NCBI GenBank assembly: GCA_913061155.1
Contig: CAJXSI010000007.1
Location: 1-47,894 of the forward strand
Reading direction: 5' to 3'
Length of the DNA stretch: 47,894 bases
DNA from: an uncultured Alphaproteobacteria bacterium
GTDB lineage: Bacteria > Pseudomonadota > Alphaproteobacteria > UBA7879 > VGCX01
Shown: positions 1-8,260 of the stretch, one piece after another
Layout of the letters: the number at the start of each line of letters is the position of its first letter
Numbering within the stretch: position 1 is the first letter of the stretch
Made by a program: the position numbers and the translations under genes
Notes under the pieces: generated by a model
What the model saw: the letters and a program-made list of their open reading frames with translations, nothing else
What the model was told of the DNA's origin: nothing
Database searches by the model: none

Positions 1-47
1 CTACACTAGATCGCTCGTCGGCAGCGTCAGATGTGTATAAGAGACAG
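1..47. other. Illumina Nextera adapter left on the contig end
   Basis: Positions 1-6 are the tail of the P5 primer. Positions 7-14 read TAGATCGC, an i5 index of the Nextera set. Positions 15-28 are the Nextera read-1 adapter, and 29-47 are the 19-bp Tn5 mosaic end AGATGTGTATAAGAGACAG. The genome therefore begins at about base 48, and nothing before it should be interpreted biologically. The mosaic end is recognised from memory of the kit sequences and matches at every base. Confidence 0.97.
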
Positions 48-49
48 AT

Positions 50-1174
50 CAAGAATTTGAATTTTCACCAGAACTTTTGGATAACAAAAAATTCTTAATT
101 AAGTCTGTGCCAAGGAACTATGAAGTTGAGGTAATTTCTGATAAAAATTTGCAGAATTATTTTGAAAAAAGTTTTCTGAATTGTGATTCCTCTATCATTA
201 TAATTGATAAAAATATATATAACTTATATCCTTTTTTTAAACAATTTGATTCTAGATGTGAGGTCATTCAAATTGAGGCTATTGAAGAAAATAAAGTCAT
301 TGAAACCGCAATCCAGATAACTAAGAAATTTAAAAAAAATAATGTAACAAAGTCTTCCAAAATATATGTAATTGGTGGCGGTATCATCCAAGATGTGTCT
401 GCTTTTGCATGTGCCATGTATAAAAGAGGTGTGCCGTGGATATATTTACCTACAACCCTTCTTTCAATGTCTGACAGCTGCATAGGGGCCAAATGTGGTT
501 TAAACTTTGAAAATTCAAAAAATATGCATGCTTTGTTTTCTGCCCCTCAAAAGATTTTAATTCATAAAGATTTTTTAAAAACATTGGATGAAAAAGATAT
601 TTATTCAGGTATTGGGGAAATTATTAAGCTTCACATTACTGGCGGACCTTTTTTCACGCAATATTTTACAGACAATAAAGATAATGCTTATAAACAAGAC
701 CTTGAAACACTTGTAAACCTTAGTATAAGTTCCCTACTCGTGAAAAAGACAGTGGTTGAATTTGATGAATTTGAGCTTGATATTAGACGATCTATGAATT
801 ATGGCCATAGTTTAGGCCATGCAATAGAATCTATTGTAGATTATGAAATTCCACATGGGACAGCCGTACTTATGGGTATTTTAATAGAAAATGAATTAAG
901 CGTGCTTTTGAATTATCTTGATAGAGAGACTTGTCAAAATATGTTTGATTTTAGCAAGGCTTTCATACCAGTGAATAGCACTAAAAGACTACAGGAAGCT
1001 AACTTTGAAAACATTCTTCAACTTCTTAAAAATGACAAAAAAACCCAAGGAAAATATTTGTTTACACCGATAATTAAAACAATAGGTGAAATGGCATTTT
1101 TAAAATTAGAACTATCTAAAGAATCAGAAGAAAAGATCCTTCAATCTATAAAAAATGTATTAGATGAATTGTAA
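50..1174 (+). CDS. 3-dehydroquinate synthase-like sugar phosphate cyclase, 5' end missing
   Basis: This is a member of the NAD- and metal-dependent dehydroquinate synthase / sedoheptulose 7-phosphate cyclase superfamily. The frame is open to the adapter junction at 48, so the N-terminus is lost; a TTG at 77 is only an internal candidate. Counting from that TTG, the nucleotide-binding GGGIIQD is at about residues 100-106, followed by YKRGVPW and PTTLLSMSDS. The predicted metal ligands are E181 (GIGEIIK), H244 (NYGHSLGHA) and H260 (IPHG), all present, so it should be active. The variant motifs and the position among polysaccharide genes suggest a cyclase for a surface-sugar precursor rather than the housekeeping AroB. 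The exact product (dehydroquinate or a carbasugar such as an epi-valiolone) cannot be read from the sequence. The next gene is a convergent glycosyltransferase remnant. Confidence 0.85.
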   Translation, partial: QEFEFSPELLDNKKFLIKSVPRNYEVEVISDKNLQNYFEKSFLNCDSSIIIIDKNIYNLYPFFKQFDSRCEVIQIEAIEENKVIETAIQITKKFKKNNVTKSSKIYVIGGGIIQDVSAFACAMYKRGVPWIYLPTTLLSMSDSCIGAKCGLNFENSKNMHALFSAPQKILIHKDFLKTLDEKDIYSGIGEIIKLHITGGPFFTQYFTDNKDNAYKQDLETLVNLSISSLLVKKTVVEFDEFELDIRRSMNYGHSLGHAIESIVDYEIPHGTAVLMGILIENELSVLLNYLDRETCQNMFDFSKAFIPVNSTKRLQEANFENILQLLKNDKKTQGKYLFTPIIKTIGEMAFLKLELSKESEEKILQSIKNVLDEL

Positions 1175-1176
1175 TA

Positions 1177-1454
1177 CTAAATACTATTTGATTTAGATTT
1201 TTTTGAGATAAATAATAAATTATTTTCAAATCCTATATTTTTTCCTGTTTAAAAATACTTATGTTTCCACTATTCTTTGGGTTGTTTTTAAAATCTTCCA
1301 TTATTTTATAAGAATTATCTTTTGAGCTGTTATCTGAAATAATAATTTCTGTGTATGGATTTAGTTGATTTTCCAGTGATTTAAGTAGCTTAGGTAAATT
1401 AGCGGATTCATTAAAAACAGGAATCCCTATAGAAAGTTTTATTTTTTTATTCAT
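1177..1454 (-). pseudogene. glycosyltransferase family 2 remnant, frameshifted and truncated
   Basis: The frame opens with ATG at 1454 and the classic GT-A start IKLSIGIPVFNES, then EIIISDNSSKDNS, the nucleotide-binding part of family 2 glycosyltransferases. It stops after 73 codons. Adding one base to the six-T run at 1238-1243 joins it to another frame that continues EKNIGFENNLLFISKKSKSN, the normal next block of these enzymes, and ends at a stop at 1177-1179. The DxD block, the acceptor domain and everything beyond are absent, because the convergent cyclase gene ends at 1174. The gene is therefore a dead 5' fragment, probably left by recombination in the polysaccharide locus. A sequencing slip could explain the frameshift but not the missing 3' part. 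Confidence 0.75.
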
Positions 1455-1466
1455 ATGTTATCCAAT

Positions 1467-1600
1467 TTATTGTGGCAAAACGCCACAGTTTACATTTATA
1501 TTTTGACGTATAATAGCAGAAGCCCTTTCTGAAGCTAAGAACAAATAAACGTTTGCACATTCTTCTGCTGTTGGAAGCACTCCCTAGTGCAATATTTTTT
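1467..1600 (-). pseudogene. short-chain dehydrogenase C-terminal remnant
   Basis: Read on the minus strand, this stretch encodes LPTAEECANVYLFLASERAS and then a motif close to GQNINVNCG, ending at a stop at 1467-1469. That is the usual C-terminal end of classical short-chain dehydrogenases (xEExAxxxxFLAS..A..xTGxxxxVDGG). Upstream the same frame meets a TAG at 1584-1586, and the Rossmann domain and catalytic YxxxK are missing. It runs up to the glycosyltransferase remnant, with the two on the same strand, so both look like debris of one older operon. Identification rests on a short motif only. Confidence 0.6.
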
Positions 1601-1633
1601 GCCCCAATTCTTTAAGAATTCAGTGGAGACCAG

Positions 1634-2719
1634 TTATTGTTTGGGGAATGCATACAAGACAATATCAAACCCATTATATGCGTGATATCTTATAAAGAAA
1701 TTATATTCTTTGCAGATTTCATTTAAAAGCAAAGGAATTTCAATTAGGTCTTCTGGTTTATGATATAAAGATATCATTAGCATGGGTTTACAATTTTTAA
1801 TTGTATGGATACCCCCTTTAATTGCATCAATTTCTGCTCCTTCTATATCCATTTTTATTAAATTTATTTTTGAATCTTTTATAAATTCATCAATAGAAAG
1901 GCACTGGATTAATATGTCGCCTGTGTTTCCTATGCTGCTTCCTGCACTTATATCTTGACAGTTAAACCTTAATTGGGTTGTTTTAGACCAGAGTCCACAA
2001 GGGAGTAATAGTGTTTCAATAGGTGATTTTTCGTTTTTTACGAGTTGAACAAGCTTTTCATAGTTTTTAGGGTCAGGTTCCAGTCCTATATATTTATTTA
2101 TAATTGCGCCCTGGGATTTGAAGAAATCATAACTGTCTCCTATATACGCTCCAGCATCAAGAAAATAAAGATCTTTATCTAATATGAATTCCTTAAGGTT
2201 TTCTGGTAGATATTGTTCTTTTGGCGTGCTTAAATTTTCTTTTAGTTTAGAAAAATCTTTCTTTAGTCGACAGTCAACGGTTGAATCGAATATTGATTTT
2301 GATAAATCATCTCTTAATAAATTTCTTACTTCTTTTACTTTAGCTTCATTAGCTTGTTCATAAGGATGATTTGTTAGCCAGTAAAAAGTGTTTTCTACAT
2401 TAAAAATTCTAACCAGGTCATAGAGATCAAAGATATTTTTAAATCCTTTTTTTTGAATATCATTTTTAATATCTTTAATAGAAAAATTGGGACTATAGTT
2501 AGATATAAAAATAGGTAAATTCACTCTTTCTTCAGAAGGAACATCATCTAATATATAAACTTTTTTACCACGAAATTCATTTTTTGTTAGATATTTTTTA
2601 TGGCCAACGCAGTAAAATTTTATAAAAATATTATTTGCTTCTATGATTTCTGTAATGGCAGTAGCGTTTCCACCTGTTCCATATATTATTACACCATTTT
2701 TAAAATTCGAACTTACCAT
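1634..2719 (-). CDS. FkbM-family SAM-dependent methyltransferase with N-terminal nucleotide-binding-like domain
   Basis: The protein has about 361 residues. The start chosen is ATG 2719 because GTGGAG lies nine bases upstream; a GTG at 2734 would overlap the preceding gene. The C-terminal half carries the FkbM signature: YFLDAGAYIGDSYDFF (SAM-binding motif I), GLEPDP, and IKMDIEGAEIDAIKGG. FkbM enzymes usually O-methylate sugars or polyketides. The N-terminal part opens with VIIYGTGGNATAI, a Rossmann-like glycine loop also seen in PglD-type sugar-modifying proteins, so the protein appears to be a two-domain fusion. It follows the thiamine-diphosphate enzyme with only a few bases between them and is probably translated from the same message. 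The substrate is unknown, presumably a surface sugar or its precursor. Confidence 0.8.
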   Translation of the reverse strand: MVSSNFKNGVIIYGTGGNATAITEIIEANNIFIKFYCVGHKKYLTKNEFRGKKVYILDDVPSEERVNLPIFISNYSPNFSIKDIKNDIQKKGFKNIFDLYDLVRIFNVENTFYWLTNHPYEQANEAKVKEVRNLLRDDLSKSIFDSTVDCRLKKDFSKLKENLSTPKEQYLPENLKEFILDKDLYFLDAGAYIGDSYDFFKSQGAIINKYIGLEPDPKNYEKLVQLVKNEKSPIETLLLPCGLWSKTTQLRFNCQDISAGSSIGNTGDILIQCLSIDEFIKDSKINLIKMDIEGAEIDAIKGGIHTIKNCKPMLMISLYHKPEDLIEIPLLLNEICKEYNFFIRYHAYNGFDIVLYAFPKQ

Positions 2720-2723
2720 TTTA

Positions 2724-4547
2724 TTATTCTCCACTTAAAATATTCATCGATAATTCTTCTCTACTTAAGAATGGTGCCATGTCTTCTAAGGAAGAGGTTA
2801 CCATTGTGCCATCATCCAGTCTTCTTGAAGATAATTTCGGGGAAAACTGCTGTGCTTTATCTACAAAAACTTCACAGAAAAAAGGTTCATTTGAACTTAG
2901 GGTTTTTTGAATAGCTTTCACAGTATCTTCTTCAGTTTTACATGTAGCGGTTTCAAAATTAAAGGCATTTGCTATCTTAGTAAAGTCAGGAAAAGTTAGA
3001 TCACTTTCTGGACCACATCCAATGGGGTTATCTTTGAAGAAGTTTTGTTGTGTTTGCCGAATAGAGTGATACCCATCATTATTAAGTAAAAATACTTTTA
3101 TGGGTAATTTATTTCCTGTAATAATTTGTAATTCTTGAAGGTTCATCATAATGCTGCCATCCCCTGTAATACAGATAATCCTTTTTTCTGGATTAGCATA
3201 ATGTGCGCCAATTGCTGCGGGTAAATCATAACCCATTGATGCACTACCAGAGTTGGAATATAGCCGCTGATTTTTTTTTATATCTGCTGCTTGAGGTGTG
3301 CATACACCTGCCGTACCATCCCCTGTGACGATAATGTCGTCTTCCTTAAGTTCCCTAAATAATAAGTCTACAAAAACATAGGGATTAACAAAACCATTTT
3401 CTTTCTTATAATATTCCGGTAGCACAACAGGATATTTTTCTTTTCTTTCACGGCACCAATTGAGGTAGCTATGATGATCATCAGAACGCTTGTATTTATC
3501 TAATTTAGAATTCAGGCAATTTAAAAATTCAAACAAATCAGCGTGAAGGCTATGATCAATAGATAAGGTAGGCTTATTAAGTTCTTCTTTATCTATATCA
3601 ATCATAATTTTATAAGCATTGGGGGCAAAAGCTTTCCAATTATAACTGATTTGTCTTATATTTAACCTTGATCCTAGAACAATTAATAAATCTGAACTTT
3701 GAACAGAAAAATTTCCTGCTCTGTTGCCGACACTTCCTGGTCTGCCAACATATAGATTATGGTCATCCTCAATAACATCGTGGGCATTCCAAGCTGTTGT
3801 AACAGGGATTCCAAGCTTGTTTATAACTTCATGAAAAATAGTATAACTTTCTGATAGCCTAACTCCACTGCCAGCAAGTATAACAGGACGTTTTGACTGG
3901 TGTAATTTTTCAATTATTTTATCAATTTCTGTTGAAAGTTTATCACCTTCAAGGGCGCCGTATGCTTCAGTCCCTTCTTTATTTTTGGGCGGCACAAAAG
4001 AAAGTAATTTATTTTCATCAACATAAGCACCTTGGATATCCATGGGAACATCAATCCATACAGGCCCAGGCCTTCCAGTTTTTGCAATATATATTGCTTT
4101 TTCAACTTCATATATTGCTTTTTCAGGATCATCAAGAATGATTGAATGTTTGACGATAGGTTTAACTATATCAGTAATTCTGGCCTCTTGATCGCCCAGC
4201 TGACGCAAAGATTCAGAGGCATAGGCTGACATGGTTTCTCGTTTGACTTGACCAGAGATAACAACCATCGCACAAGAATCTGTATAGGCGCCAAACACAC
4301 CATTTAACGCATTGATCCCCCCGGGTCCAGTTGTCACATTTACAGCCGCAACTTTGCCCGATAGACGAAAGTAGCTTTCAGCTGCCATTGTCAAGGACTG
4401 TTCGTGGTGACAACATATAGTCTTAAGTTCTTTGTGGCGCCCAAAGGCATCATTAAGATGCATGGCCCCGCCACCTGTCACCATGAATACATCGTTAATT
4501 TGATTATTGGCAAGCACATTGGCTATTATATCAGCAACTCTTTTCAT
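2724..4547 (-). CDS. thiamine-diphosphate-dependent enzyme of the acetolactate synthase family
   Basis: At 607 residues this has the length of a full three-domain acetolactate synthase-type enzyme. The catalytic glutamate is E49 (CHHEQSLTMAA). The thiamine-binding motif starts with GDGS at about 462-465 and ends with NN at 489-490. GGGAMHLNDAFG replaces the usual GGAxxPxxD start of the PYR domain, and the C-terminus is a long SSRRLDDGTMVTSSLEDMAP block typical of copies in lipopolysaccharide clusters. Such copies probably make a carbon-carbon bond to, or remodel, a sugar precursor; YerE, which adds a two-carbon branch to a dideoxysugar, is the best-known case. It is likely not the biosynthetic IlvB, since no ilvN or ilvC lies nearby. 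AAGGAAAAG precedes the ATG. It leads the minus-strand pair with the FkbM gene. Confidence 0.85.
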   Translation of the reverse strand: MKRVADIIANVLANNQINDVFMVTGGGAMHLNDAFGRHKELKTICCHHEQSLTMAAESYFRLSGKVAAVNVTTGPGGINALNGVFGAYTDSCAMVVISGQVKRETMSAYASESLRQLGDQEARITDIVKPIVKHSIILDDPEKAIYEVEKAIYIAKTGRPGPVWIDVPMDIQGAYVDENKLLSFVPPKNKEGTEAYGALEGDKLSTEIDKIIEKLHQSKRPVILAGSGVRLSESYTIFHEVINKLGIPVTTAWNAHDVIEDDHNLYVGRPGSVGNRAGNFSVQSSDLLIVLGSRLNIRQISYNWKAFAPNAYKIMIDIDKEELNKPTLSIDHSLHADLFEFLNCLNSKLDKYKRSDDHHSYLNWCRERKEKYPVVLPEYYKKENGFVNPYVFVDLLFRELKEDDIIVTGDGTAGVCTPQAADIKKNQRLYSNSGSASMGYDLPAAIGAHYANPEKRIICITGDGSIMMNLQELQIITGNKLPIKVFLLNNDGYHSIRQTQQNFFKDNPIGCGPESDLTFPDFTKIANAFNFETATCKTEEDTVKAIQKTLSSNEPFFCEVFVDKAQQFSPKLSSRRLDDGTMVTSSLEDMAPFLSREELSMNILSGE

Positions 4548-4808
4548 TCTTTTCCTTAGTGTTTAATGGAAATTTTAATATCATAATTCTTACACTATAC
4601 TACAAAATAAAACAAATTAATTTGCAAGGTTTAAATGTATTTGACAGGGTGATAGAGTAAAAGGTGTGTTGATACATACAACTAAAACGTTAAAGAATAG
4701 GCTAAGATAGGACTTTCAAAATATTATATTATTAATTAAAATATAGACCTATTATAATTTAGATAATTATCTAACTTAATCAATAAATTACATAGAAAGG
4801 TTTTATTA

Positions 4809-5678
4809 GTGAAATTTATTTCAAATAAAAAAACTCTGCTTATTGGATCAAATGGATATATAGGAAGTGAGTTAGTTAATTATCTTGCTCAACTAAACTG
4901 TAATTTTACTACGGTTGATTATTTAAGTAGGCCTTATAACAACATGTTAAAACCTGATTATACATGTGATTATCGATCGCTGAATGCAAACTTTCTTAAT
5001 GCATTTGATAGTATAGTTTTCCTTGCAGGCCACTCCAGTGTGCCTCAATCAATAGCGGATCCAATTGGATGTATTCACAATAATCTCTTAGGTTTAATTG
5101 AGTTAAATGAAAAATATGATGGGTTATTGGTGTACGCAAGTAGCGGAAGTGTTTATAATTCTCCAGGTTATCACTACTCAGATGAAAATTCAGATTTGAC
5201 GAATCCCCTTAATTCTTATGATTTTTCTAAAGTTTCATTCGATAATTATATGTCTTTAGAGGGAAAAAATTTTGTTGGCTTAAGGTTTGGAACAGTGGTT
5301 GGGTCATCTCCTAATATGCGATGGGAGCTACTACTGAACAAAATGGTTAAAGATTCAATTACAAATGGAATTCTGAATCTTGGTAATCCTTGTGCAGCTA
5401 GGCCTGTTCTATTTATAAAGGATTTATGTCGTGCTATAAAAAAAATCATTGATAATGATAGGCCTGTTAATTGTTACTATAACTTGTGTAATGTTAATGG
5501 GTCTATGGAATATTTTGCCAACACTGTAAGTAGTTATTTTTCAAGTCAAATTAATCACTTAGAGTCATCCCCCACATATAATTTCATGATGAGTACAAAA
5601 AAATTCAAGAAAAATTATAATTTTGAATTTGAAAATTCCATGCATGTTATTTTAAAAGACATTAAAAGTGCTCTCTAA
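4809..5678 (+). CDS. NAD-dependent sugar epimerase/dehydratase
   Basis: This is a 289-residue extended short-chain dehydrogenase. The N-terminal NAD-binding loop is LLIGSNGYIGSELV (GxxGxxG), followed by VFLAGHSSV and YASSGSVY. The catalytic pair is YDFSK (YxxxK) near residue 139, with FGTVVG after it, so the core is intact. The start is GTG 4809, supported by GAAAGG nine bases before it. It is the first gene of a plus-strand run and is divergent from the thiamine enzyme. The 261-bp gap between them is very AT-rich and has a TATAAT at 4753-4758 without a convincing -35. It probably reduces, epimerises or dehydrates a nucleotide-linked sugar for the transferases downstream; the sugar is not identifiable. 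Confidence 0.85.
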   Translation: MKFISNKKTLLIGSNGYIGSELVNYLAQLNCNFTTVDYLSRPYNNMLKPDYTCDYRSLNANFLNAFDSIVFLAGHSSVPQSIADPIGCIHNNLLGLIELNEKYDGLLVYASSGSVYNSPGYHYSDENSDLTNPLNSYDFSKVSFDNYMSLEGKNFVGLRFGTVVGSSPNMRWELLLNKMVKDSITNGILNLGNPCAARPVLFIKDLCRAIKKIIDNDRPVNCYYNLCNVNGSMEYFANTVSSYFSSQINHLESSPTYNFMMSTKKFKKNYNFEFENSMHVILKDIKSAL

Positions 5679-6045
5679 AAAAGAAAGTGTGAAAATTATT
5701 AAGTTTCTTATTGTAGGTATGTTAAATACACTGATAAGTTTTTCTGCATTTTATTTTTTGACACTTTTTGAAATGAATATAAAAACTAGTAATATAATAT
5801 CTATTTTAACTGGCGCAATGGTTTCATATATATCCAATTCTATTTGGGTATTCCAAAAAACGTATAGTTTTAAATATTTTTTTAGATTTTTAATAACCGT
5901 AGCAATTTCATTAGGTTTAAATAGTTTAGTGTTTGCAATTTTATTAGGTATTGGTATAAGTGAGTATATTTGTTACGTTGTAGGAATGTCTATTTATACA
6001 AGTATATTTTATTTAATATCAAGATTTTATGTGTTTAAAGAATAG
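5668..6045 (+). CDS. GtrA-family membrane protein (polyprenyl-linked sugar flippase)
   Basis: This protein has 125 residues with four hydrophobic stretches. It opens with KFLIVGMLNTLISFSAFYFL and closes with SRFYVFK, both typical of GtrA (PF04138). GtrA proteins are thought to flip a lipid-linked sugar across the inner membrane for O-antigen modification. The start is GTG 5668, which overlaps the epimerase stop by 11 bases, so the two are probably translationally coupled. It lies upstream of a C-methyltransferase, a GtrB-type transferase and a polytopic transferase, forming a gtrA-gtrB-gtr cassette with a methyltransferase inserted. Confidence 0.85.
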   Translation: MLSKKESVKIIKFLIVGMLNTLISFSAFYFLTLFEMNIKTSNIISILTGAMVSYISNSIWVFQKTYSFKYFFRFLITVAISLGLNSLVFAILLGIGISEYICYVVGMSIYTSIFYLISRFYVFKE

Positions 6046-6077
6046 CCACTATTCGATCTAAGTAATATGGGAATTAA

Positions 6078-7307
6078 ATGATCTGTCTTTCATGTGCCTC
6101 GGGCAAACTTTTTGAAATTTATAATTTTGGTTCGGTGCCATTAGTCAATTCTTTTGATGTTGATAAAAGTATAACAGAAAAAACATATCCCCTATGTTTA
6201 TCTGTTTGCTTAGATTGTAAATCTTGTCAATTAGTTAACCCTCCTTTTGGTGATTTAATTTTTAGAAATTATAAACATTTTAGTAAAGCTTCGGTGGATA
6301 ATGTAGACCATTTAAAATCAGTCTCTAAATTTATAAAAGCCAATTTTAAAAATGCCAATAATATTCTTGAGGTAGGTTGCAATGATGGTACTTTAATGGA
6401 ATTTTTAGATAGGGAAGGTTTCAAGGTTGTAGGTATCGATCCTGCCAAAAATATGTCTTCTTTGCCAGTACACATTAAGCATAAAACTATTTTTAAGCAT
6501 TTTGGGGAAAAATCTTTGCAAGAGCTTCTAGATCGTTCTAATGGGAATGGCTATGATGTTATCATTGGATTGAATGTTTTTGCACATTTTCCGTCAGTTC
6601 AGGATGCATTTAATCACATAGCAGAATTACTCTCAGAAAGCGGATATTTTGTGTTTGAAGTGGCTTATGCTTTGGATACCGTTTTTTCAGGTAATTACGA
6701 TACGGTTTACCATGAACATGTTTTTAATCATACATTAGTATCTTTAACTAATATGCTGAAATTAGCTGGTTTGAATCCTATTTATGCTCGTAAAATAAAT
6801 ACACAAGGTGGGAGTTTAAGGATTATTTGTAATAAATGTGGTAATACTGGATTATATATTGAAAATAACGAATTTGAAGACCTTCTTAATAATGAGATGG
6901 CATTAGGAATGAATGGGTCAGATTTTTACTATAAACTCAATGAAAAAATTGCAATTTCTATAGAAAATATAAACAAAATGATTAAAATGCATATTCCCAA
7001 TCAGTCCACGCCAATTTTATTATTAGGTGCGCCGGCTAGAGGTGTTGTGTTAGTAAATACAACCGCTATCGCAGAATATAACAGATTAAAACCAGTTGAT
7101 GACACCCTGGCAAAAAGAGGGACATTCTTTCCCGGAACTGATGCTGTTGTGAATTATTGGAGTGATTTAGAAAAATCAAATATACCTGATGTTGCCATTT
7201 TGTTATCATGGAACTATAAAGAAGCAATGATTGATAAGTTAAAAAAGATTGGTTTTAAAGGTAAGGTTTTGAATTTTTTCCCTCATTTTGAAATAATTGA
7301 GATTTGA
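6078..7307 (+). CDS. deoxysugar C-methyltransferase (TylC3/NovU-type, zinc-binding)
   Basis: The 409 residues follow the order of sugar 3-C-methyltransferases. An N-terminal zinc-binding domain has C3, C6, C44 and C47 (CLSC and CLDC), then comes a SAM-binding domain with ILEVGCNDGT at 96-105, and a C-terminal domain (GAPARGVV) of the Methyltransf_14 type. The motif VYHEHVFNHT corresponds to the YHEHxxYYS block that carries the general base of this family. The expected reaction is SAM-dependent methylation of C-3 of a nucleotide-linked 4-keto deoxysugar, giving a branched sugar. A GGGA lies before ATG 6078. Its place between gtrA and gtrB suggests that the transferred sugar is the methylated one. 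Confidence 0.85.
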   Translation: MICLSCASGKLFEIYNFGSVPLVNSFDVDKSITEKTYPLCLSVCLDCKSCQLVNPPFGDLIFRNYKHFSKASVDNVDHLKSVSKFIKANFKNANNILEVGCNDGTLMEFLDREGFKVVGIDPAKNMSSLPVHIKHKTIFKHFGEKSLQELLDRSNGNGYDVIIGLNVFAHFPSVQDAFNHIAELLSESGYFVFEVAYALDTVFSGNYDTVYHEHVFNHTLVSLTNMLKLAGLNPIYARKINTQGGSLRIICNKCGNTGLYIENNEFEDLLNNEMALGMNGSDFYYKLNEKIAISIENINKMIKMHIPNQSTPILLLGAPARGVVLVNTTAIAEYNRLKPVDDTLAKRGTFFPGTDAVVNYWSDLEKSNIPDVAILLSWNYKEAMIDKLKKIGFKGKVLNFFPHFEIIEI

Positions 7308-7309
7308 TA

Positions 7310-8239
7310 ATGATTAAAATTTCTATTGTAGCCCCCTGTTTTAATGAGTTTGAAAGTATTCCTCTTTTTATACACAAAATTATTGTACTAAGAAGTAATT
7401 TAGGTGATCGTTTTTTAATTGATTTAATCATTGTTAATGATTTTTCTACTGATGGATCAGGTGAGTTATTACAGGAGTTTAATGAATTACATAATTGGAT
7501 AACTGTGATAGAAAATAAACGTAATTATGGGGTTTATAGATCTTCGTATATTGGCCTAAAATATGCGAAAGGGCAGTGGATTGTCCCTATGTTGCCAGTG
7601 GACATGCAGGATCCAATCGAAACTTTAGAAGAAATGATTGTTTTAAAAAGTAAATCTACTAAAACAGGTGTTTTTGGCAAAAAAACCGATAGGCAAGAAG
7701 GGTTTTTTACCAAGAATTTACGTTTAGCTTATTATCGCATATTAAATTTTACAAGCCCCCGCAAAACTAATCAAAATGTCGGGGAATTTGGAGTTATTGA
7801 TCGATGGGTAGTTGATGAATGTTTAATACGTAATGATTATTATCCATATTTAAGAGGCATGATTTCCAATATAACTGATGATATTCAGTTCCACGAATAT
7901 GTTTGGGAATCAAGGCTTTTTGGCATTTCAAAGCATAATTATATCAAATTATATGATCATGCAATAAATGGATTTATTTCCTCAGGAGCTCATTTTTTTA
8001 GACCATTAACTTTGGGTGGCTTTTTAATTAGCTTTTTTTCTATATTGTTTGCATTATTAAATATCGGTTTATATATCTTTAACAGGTCCTTATTTGAAAT
8101 TGATGGAATTGCTACAATAATTGTTTTTGGTTCTTTTAGTTTTGGTTTTTTATTCATTTTTCTTGGCTTGTTAGGAGAATATATTTTGGCTATTCATGCA
8201 CAGGTTAGGGGCTTGGATCGATATAATATCAAAAGCTAA
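7310..8239 (+). CDS. GtrB-type family 2 glycosyltransferase with C-terminal membrane anchor
   Basis: The N-terminal GT-A domain starts KISIVAPCFNEFESI and contains LIIVNDFSTDGS and PVDMQDPIE, the last standing in for the usual DADLQDPPE metal-binding block. Two hydrophobic segments at about 225-295 anchor the protein, as in dolichyl-phosphate or undecaprenyl-phosphate glycosyltransferases (GtrB, ArnC). The predicted job is to load a nucleotide-sugar onto undecaprenyl phosphate on the cytoplasmic side. ATG 7310 was chosen over an earlier TTG at 7304; it lies just behind the methyltransferase stop, so the two are coupled. Confidence 0.85.
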   Translation: MIKISIVAPCFNEFESIPLFIHKIIVLRSNLGDRFLIDLIIVNDFSTDGSGELLQEFNELHNWITVIENKRNYGVYRSSYIGLKYAKGQWIVPMLPVDMQDPIETLEEMIVLKSKSTKTGVFGKKTDRQEGFFTKNLRLAYYRILNFTSPRKTNQNVGEFGVIDRWVVDECLIRNDYYPYLRGMISNITDDIQFHEYVWESRLFGISKHNYIKLYDHAINGFISSGAHFFRPLTLGGFLISFFSILFALLNIGLYIFNRSLFEIDGIATIIVFGSFSFGFLFIFLGLLGEYILAIHAQVRGLDRYNIKS

Positions 8240-8260
8240 CTTTATATGTGGAGGTTTTTA

